Below, piece by piece: positions 8,920-12,868 of a stretch of 12,868 bases of DNA (positions are counted from its first letter, which is position 1; each line of letters begins with the position of its first letter). A model generated the notes under the pieces. It saw only the letters and a program-made list of their open reading frames with translations, had not been told where the DNA came from and searched no databases. The translations under genes were made by a program, and so were the position numbers. The stretch is from Candidatus Hydrogenedentes bacterium UBA2224 (lineage in GTDB: Bacteria; Hydrogenedentota; Hydrogenedentia; Hydrogenedentales; SLHB01). The stretch covers positions 4,551 through 17,418 of the forward strand of contig DDYW01000178.1 in the NCBI GenBank assembly GCA_002348185.1, written 5' to 3'.

Positions 8920-8925
8920 ACTATA
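8920..8925 (-). promoter_or_regulatory. Possible -10 box upstream of sdhCAB
   Basis: TATAGT reads on the minus strand, 78 bp before the sdhC start codon, in an otherwise GC-rich spacer (8843-9016). A TTGACG lies only 6 bp upstream of it, which is too close to act as its -35 box, and no other good -35 box is present. No T-tailed hairpin terminator is visible between the upstream glycosidase-like gene and sdhC, so read-through from that gene is also possible. Confidence 0.3.
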
Positions 8926-9016
8926 GCATACCGTCAAGCCCGTAGACACCGCTCCGGCCGCACACCCGGCGGGTCTGCGCCACGGGGGATGCCTCGCGGG
9001 CGTCCCGTACCTTCCC

Positions 9017-11206
9017 TCACTGGGCCGCCTGGGCGGCCAGCCGCTGATAGCGCTCGCGCACTTCCTCGGCCGTCAGGGCGCGCGCATACAGTTTCACCTC
9101 GTCGAGCAGGCCCGTAAAATGCGCGTCGTGCCCTGCGGAGAAATTGCCCAGCACCAGGGGAAAGGTGTTCGGCCTGATCGGTCCGGACCGTTCCATGAGG
9201 CCCTGCGGCTCGCCGTCCACGTAGATGCGCAGCGTCTGACCGTCAAACGTTCCCGCCAGGTGGACCCAGCGCCCCGTGGGAAGGTCCACCTCCGCCTTGA
9301 GATGGTGGCTCCAGGGCGCCATGGGAATCTCGAAACACGGCTTGCCGTCCAGCACCCCCATGCGGTAGCCCGTCCAGGTGCCTCCCGAGAAGACGCGGTT
9401 CAAAAACCAGGTGTTCTGCTGCCCGGCAAGGCCGGTCTTGACCCAACACTCTACCGACATTGCCGTTTCCAGGGAAAGCAGGGGGCGGGCCGGCACCGTC
9501 ACCGCGCCGCCGTCGCATACGAGTGCATTCCCGTCGATGCCCGGGGCGCGCGAGGCATCGCCCAGCATACCGCCCAGCCGGTGGCCCGAGTAATCGAGCG
9601 CGACGGACTCTTCGAGGGCTTCGTCAAAGGCCCACCAGGCGAGCATGCCTTCCTCGGGCGCGCCGCTCTTGAATACCTGTTTCGATACCCGCCGCTGCAG
9701 TTCACGAGCCCGCGTCTGGTATTCCTTGTACGCCGTGTCGTAGGGTCCCATGCCGATGTCTTCGGGAATGAGGTCGGTGTGCGGCTCGGGGGCGTCGCAC
9801 AACACGTTCCGCACCGCGTCCACGTAGCCGAACCCATACTCGCGGTACGGGGCGATGTAATGGCCCTCGCCCCACTCGTTCCAGTTGTCGAGCAGCAGCA
9901 TCCGGCTGCCAAGCTCGTTCCGGGGCAGCGTTGCGACGAAGTCGCTTGCCTGGCGCAACAGGTCTTCGTATTCGCGGGGCGGGATCTTCCAGATCGTGCC
10001 CTCGTCGCGCCACCCGCTCCAGGCCTGCGATACCGTGACCACCTGCGGCAGGATGCCCAGTTCCTGCGTCTTGCGGATGTAGTCCATCTGGGTCTGGATG
10101 GCCACTTCCGGCGTCGGGTTGTCGGGCACGTACCAGCAATACGCGAACGTGTAGTCCAGTCCCAGACTCTTCATCTGTTCGAGATGCTTCGGGTCGAGCC
10201 CGCGGTATTCTCCGAGGAGGTACAGCCCGTCGAACCCCGCGTCCCGGCAGGCCTGCCGCATCAGGTCGAAGGCCCGCACGACGTTTTCCACGCTGCCGAG
10301 GTCGTCGATCAGGAATTCGGGACGGTAGATGAAGAGCACCGGTTTGTTGTCGACCTTTAGATAGCTCGGGTGCGTGAAGTAGTTCTCCAGCCAGAAGGGG
10401 AGGAGGTTGTTCATCAGGTCCGCTTCGCCGGCCACGCCCGCCTTGCCGCGAGCCTGATTCTCCCACATGATTGTAAACCGCATTTTGTCCGCGTACCGCG
10501 ATTTAAACAGCGCGTCGTGTATGGCGGCGCTGAAGCGCGTTTCCACCGGTCCGCCCTGGCTCGTCCGGTACCAGCAGTAGATGAAGAAGTCGATGCCGTG
10601 CTCGACCGCCCACGTGGTCTCCCAATCGGCCACCTCGGGATTCTCGCCCGCATAAAATCCCAGCGCGGGCGTGCGTTCCGGATGGATCAGCAACTGCGCC
10701 CACATCTCCGGTTTGTCGGCTTCCCACAACGGACAGTGATGCGCGCCGACCAGCAGTTCCGAATGCGCCGGCTCGGGTTCCGGGATGTACGGCAGCGTGC
10801 GCTGCGCCAGGGGCGGCAGAAAATCCATGCGCAACGACGCGGTGAGCGGGTCCTGGCCCTCCCGGCGCAGTTCGAGCGCGATGTCGTACGAGCCGGCGCG
10901 CGCGGCTTCAACCTGCCACACCAGCTCGACGTCGGCCGCATTGGGAACGGTCAGGACGCATTCCGCCTCCCCGTCCGCCAGGCGCAGCCCTTCGGGCAAG
11001 ACCAGCCGCGCGGCAACGGCCGCGTCCGAAAGCCCGGTGTTCTCCAGCAGCGCGGCCACGCCCGACGCCCGCTCGGCCCGGCTGATCGGATTCACCGGGA
11101 GAAAGCTCCGGATATGGAGCCCCGCGCCGTCCTCCCCGCACCAGCCGGTCGTGGCGCCCATCAGCAGAACCGCAAGTGTCGCAAGAGCGCAGAACCGCTT
11201 GCTCAT
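9017..11206 (-). CDS. Secreted WbsX/GH99-like protein with C-terminal LamG-type domain
   Basis: A 729-residue protein. The ATG at 11206 (MSKRFCALATLAVLLMGATTG) has a GGAGGG site and gives a clear signal peptide of about 23 residues; the longer open frame to 11320 overlaps ppnP and is rejected. Regions in order: a NEW3/CARDB-like beta-sandwich (about 30-135); a WbsX/GH99-like barrel (about 145-480); a linker helix; and a LamG/concanavalin-type domain (about 523-725, from MLAWWAFDE to FTGLLDEVKLYARALT). The barrel carries FIYCWYR, WENQARGK, the KPVLFIYRPEF strand and W-N-E444-W-G-E447-GHYI. The WxEWxE pattern corresponds to the paired catalytic glutamates of GH99. It probably cleaves or binds an extracellular polysaccharide, substrate unknown. 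The WbsX family is also annotated as glycosyltransferase, but the signal peptide and LamG-type domain favour a secreted hydrolase. It follows ppnP by 19 bp. Confidence 0.8.
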   Translation of the reverse strand: MSKRFCALATLAVLLMGATTGWCGEDGAGLHIRSFLPVNPISRAERASGVAALLENTGLSDAAVAARLVLPEGLRLADGEAECVLTVPNAADVELVWQVEAARAGSYDIALELRREGQDPLTASLRMDFLPPLAQRTLPYIPEPEPAHSELLVGAHHCPLWEADKPEMWAQLLIHPERTPALGFYAGENPEVADWETTWAVEHGIDFFIYCWYRTSQGGPVETRFSAAIHDALFKSRYADKMRFTIMWENQARGKAGVAGEADLMNNLLPFWLENYFTHPSYLKVDNKPVLFIYRPEFLIDDLGSVENVVRAFDLMRQACRDAGFDGLYLLGEYRGLDPKHLEQMKSLGLDYTFAYCWYVPDNPTPEVAIQTQMDYIRKTQELGILPQVVTVSQAWSGWRDEGTIWKIPPREYEDLLRQASDFVATLPRNELGSRMLLLDNWNEWGEGHYIAPYREYGFGYVDAVRNVLCDAPEPHTDLIPEDIGMGPYDTAYKEYQTRARELQRRVSKQVFKSGAPEEGMLAWWAFDEALEESVALDYSGHRLGGMLGDASRAPGIDGNALVCDGGAVTVPARPLLSLETAMSVECWVKTGLAGQQNTWFLNRVFSGGTWTGYRMGVLDGKPCFEIPMAPWSHHLKAEVDLPTGRWVHLAGTFDGQTLRIYVDGEPQGLMERSGPIRPNTFPLVLGNFSAGHDAHFTGLLDEVKLYARALTAEEVRERYQRLAAQAAQ

Positions 11207-11225
11207 GGTTTGTACACCCTCCGCG

Positions 11226-11555
11226 TTACAGATACGAGCACACGTAGTCCATGGCGCCGTCGCTGACGGCGATGTCGAATTCCGATTGACCCGGCACGTC
11301 GAAATACGTTCCCGCTTCATACGGCGTCCACTGATCCGCTTCGGCGAGTTTCACCCGGCACGCGCCCGCAACGACCTCCATCCGTTCCGGCGCGCCCGTG
11401 TCGAACGTGTACGTGCCCGGGAGGATGACGCCAAGCGTTTTCCGCGTGCCGTCGGGGAACAACAGGGTGTGACTGATGACCTTTCCGTCAAAGTACACGT
11501 TTGCTTTGCAGACCGCCGTCACATTTTCGAATTTCTCCGGCACTCGACTGGTCAT
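11226..11555 (-). CDS. ppnP: Pyrimidine/purine nucleoside phosphorylase (PpnP, DUF1255)
   Basis: A 109-residue small cupin of the YaiE/DUF1255 family. Recognisable blocks are NVYFDGKVISHTLLFPDGTR, LGVILPGTYTFDTGAPERM, the EAGTYFDVPGQSEFDIAV core and the C-terminal DYVCSYL, closely parallel to E. coli PpnP (EAGSVFNVPGHSEF, YLCRYL). The family splits several nucleosides with phosphate into base and ribose-1-phosphate. The ATG at 11555 is chosen because AAGGAG lies about 8 nt upstream; the longer frame to 11723 has no such site and an atypical N-terminus. The next gene starts 19 bp downstream, so the two are probably co-transcribed. The spacer upstream (11556-11744) contains a TAGAAT -10-like box at 11617-11622 on the minus strand, without a good -35 box. 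Confidence 0.9.
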   Translation of the reverse strand: MTSRVPEKFENVTAVCKANVYFDGKVISHTLLFPDGTRKTLGVILPGTYTFDTGAPERMEVVAGACRVKLAEADQWTPYEAGTYFDVPGQSEFDIAVSDGAMDYVCSYL

Positions 11556-11744
11556 CTGAGGACTCCTTCCGCGCATGACGCGCCCTTGTTGAGAATTCGG
11601 TTCTGGAACTGCGCGGATTCTACTACATCCGGCGTCCGGAATGGACCCAGACCGGCGGGAGGCCGAGTCCTGCCTAAGAACCGCCGCTGTCTCTGGCGCA
11701 CATCGCAGGGTTTCCGTGCGCACGGCATCCCGCCGTGCCGGTGT

Positions 11745-12644
11745 TCACAGGTCCCCCTCGATGGCCATGACGCGCCCAACCAACTCGGCCGCGACCTGCT
11801 CGTGCACGGCATCAAACGGCAGGATCGGTTCCCGCACGCGCGCGGTTGCATATACTCCCTGGGCGTGCAGCAGGCGCTTGAAAAAGTGGATCGAAATATC
11901 CAGATGCTGGTTGGAAAACGCCAGCACCGGCAACACCTGTTCGAAGAGACTTCGCGCTTCAGTCCGCCTGCCCGATGCATACAATGCGTAAATGCGCGTG
12001 TAGATCCGGTGCATGCCCGTCGGCATGAAGGCGTGCACGCCACGATCCAGTGCCTCGATCATCTGCATCACGGCCCATCCGCCCGCCACATGCAGCCGGC
12101 CGCCCGTTGCGCGCAGGATCTCGCTGTACTTAACCCCCGCCGGGACCACCTCGATCTTCAGTGACCGGAAACAGCCGATCTCGTTGAACAGCCGCGACAC
12201 CGCCGCGACCGGCACGCCGTACCCGCGTGCATCCCAGTCCTGGATCATGAGCATCGGCGGTTCGCATCCCGCAATCTCGCGCACATCCCGCTCGTATTGC
12301 GCTTCATCCTCAAACGGCACGCTGACCAGCACCCCGTCACAGCCCAGGCGGAGCATCGCTTTGGTCCAGCGGACGCGTTCCGCCTGGGTCGCCGCCGACG
12401 CGCCCCCGAACACCGGCACGCGGCCCGCCGCGGCATCGAGCACCGTGCGCACCATCATCTCGCGCTCGTCCCCTGTCAGCTTGTCCACCTCGCTTGCCAT
12501 GGCAGGCGCCAGAAACCCTGCCACCCCCGCCTCGACGGCGTTCTCGACGTTTCGGGCCAGCCCATAAACATCGATCGCATCGTCCGCGGCAAATGGCGTG
12601 TTCAGTACGGTGATGATCCCCCTGGGAGGTGCTGCTGCGTTCAT
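11745..12644 (-). CDS. DHDPS/NAL-superfamily aldolase-like protein, substrate unknown
   Basis: A 299-residue (beta/alpha)8 barrel of the dihydrodipicolinate synthase/N-acetylneuraminate lyase superfamily, at the usual length. The Schiff-base lysine is K163 in CFRSLKIEV, near E. coli DapA K161. The other hallmark residues differ: the GTTGE loop aligns with A48-M-A-S-E52, and the catalytic Tyr region (YNVP in DapA) reads MIQDWDARGYG. It is therefore unlikely to make dihydrodipicolinate for lysine synthesis. Superfamily members with such changes act on sugar acids or other 2-oxoacids, which fits the glycosidase-like neighbour, but this is inference. The ATG at 12644 has a GGAAAGG site about 8 nt upstream. 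A TATAGT box sits 50 bp before it. Confidence 0.8.
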   Translation of the reverse strand: MNAAAPPRGIITVLNTPFAADDAIDVYGLARNVENAVEAGVAGFLAPAMASEVDKLTGDEREMMVRTVLDAAAGRVPVFGGASAATQAERVRWTKAMLRLGCDGVLVSVPFEDEAQYERDVREIAGCEPPMLMIQDWDARGYGVPVAAVSRLFNEIGCFRSLKIEVVPAGVKYSEILRATGGRLHVAGGWAVMQMIEALDRGVHAFMPTGMHRIYTRIYALYASGRRTEARSLFEQVLPVLAFSNQHLDISIHFFKRLLHAQGVYATARVREPILPFDAVHEQVAAELVGRVMAIEGDL

Positions 12645-12694
12645 CTGGCATCCTTTCCTCAGGCCAGTCCGGGGCCGCCCGATGCGCCAAGCAT

Positions 12695-12700
12695 ACTATA
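12695..12700 (-). promoter_or_regulatory. Possible -10 box for the aldolase-like gene
   Basis: TATAGT reads on the minus strand inside the AT-rich GCATACTATA patch of an otherwise GC-rich spacer, 50 bp before the start codon. No matching -35 box lies 16-18 bp upstream. The same hexamer occurs ahead of sdhC, which mildly supports a promoter role. Confidence 0.3.
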
Positions 12701-12775
12701 CGCGCGCCCCGATGCGGATCCGGCACACTCCGTGCCTTTGATCAACACCGCGGGTGATACCGGCGGATCGGGCGC

Positions 12776-12805
12776 GTTCGGATTCAGTCCCGTCAGAGAC
12801 GAAAG
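12776..12805 (+). repeat. REP-like hairpin repeat, copy 1
   Basis: A 30-bp unit containing the core GTCCCGTCAGAGACGAAAG (12787-12805). The hairpin GTCCC-GTCA-GAGAC has one mismatched pair. It matches copy 2 at 26 of 30 positions. The stretch between the aldolase start and this repeat (12645-12775) holds no gene. Confidence 0.7.
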
Positions 12806-12824
12806 AAAACGGGATTAGCGCCCC

Positions 12825-12854
12825 GTCCGAATTGAGTCCCGTCAGGGACGAAAG
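12825..12854 (+). repeat. REP-like hairpin repeat, copy 2
   Basis: A 30-bp unit with the core GTCCCGTCAGGGACGAAAG (12836-12854), forming a perfect 5-bp stem with a GTCA loop, 49 bp after copy 1. The tail GGGAATAGACATAAT runs to the end of the window, so further copies could lie beyond it. Confidence 0.7.
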
Positions 12855-12868
12855 GGAATAGACATAAT

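Noticed and set aside
8920..8937. TTGACG plus TATAGT as a full sigma70 promoter for sdhC
   Set aside because: The two boxes are only 6 bp apart instead of about 17, so they cannot act together as -35 and -10.
8940..9016. Intrinsic terminator between the glycosidase-like gene and sdhC
   Set aside because: Short GC inverted repeats such as ACCCGCCGGGT occur, but none has a T run after it on the minus strand.
9119..10360. Plus-strand open frame inside the WbsX/GH99-like gene
   Set aside because: The minus-strand frame encodes a signal peptide and recognisable domains; the plus-strand frame has none.
12776..12854. CRISPR array with two repeats
   Set aside because: The copies differ at 4 of 30 positions and the gap between them is only 19 bp, shorter than normal spacers. 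No cas genes are in the window. A REP-like repeat explains it better.

Overview
The window is high-GC bacterial DNA with ten protein genes and no RNA genes, transposases or convincing CRISPR array. The gene set is a B-type (di-heme) succinate dehydrogenase/fumarate reductase, a secreted WbsX/GH99-like protein with a LamG-type C-terminus, a LarA-family racemase, and a radical SAM/SPASM enzyme beside a membrane-anchored partner. It suggests a little-cultured lineage such as Hydrogenedentota or the Planctomycetota/Lentisphaerota side of the tree. That assignment is inference from gene content and base composition, with low confidence.

Plus-strand half (1-5443). The left edge carries a 9-bp minisatellite, then a good sigma70-like promoter (92-120) overlapped by a perfect palindrome. 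It drives a tightly packed cluster: a membrane-anchored PilZ (c-di-GMP receptor) protein, a polytopic membrane protein overlapping its 3' end, and a LarA-type nickel-pincer 2-hydroxyacid racemase/epimerase 18 bp further on. After a 153-bp spacer with a hairpin comes a two-gene module. Its first gene encodes a lipoprotein-like protein with an unusually long charged N-terminal region. Its second encodes a radical SAM/SPASM enzyme with all cluster cysteines. This pair is the best candidate for an undescribed protein or peptide modification system.

Minus-strand half (12644 down to 5430). In transcription order: a DHDPS/NAL-superfamily aldolase lacking the usual catalytic Tyr and GTTGE motif; ppnP; a large secreted WbsX/GH99-like plus LamG-like protein; and the sdhC-sdhA-sdhB operon. 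ppnP and the GH99-like gene are 19 bp apart and probably co-transcribed. The sdh genes are 2 and 27 bp apart. The aldolase and the glycosidase-like protein suggest carbohydrate or sugar-acid use; sdhCAB is core respiration or fumarate reduction. The two halves converge with a 14-bp tail-to-tail overlap of the radical SAM gene and sdhB.

The right edge (12776-12868) holds two diverged copies of a 30-bp hairpin-bearing repeat at 49-bp offset, read as a REP-like dispersed repeat that may continue beyond the window. No gene-free stretch exceeds about 225 bp.
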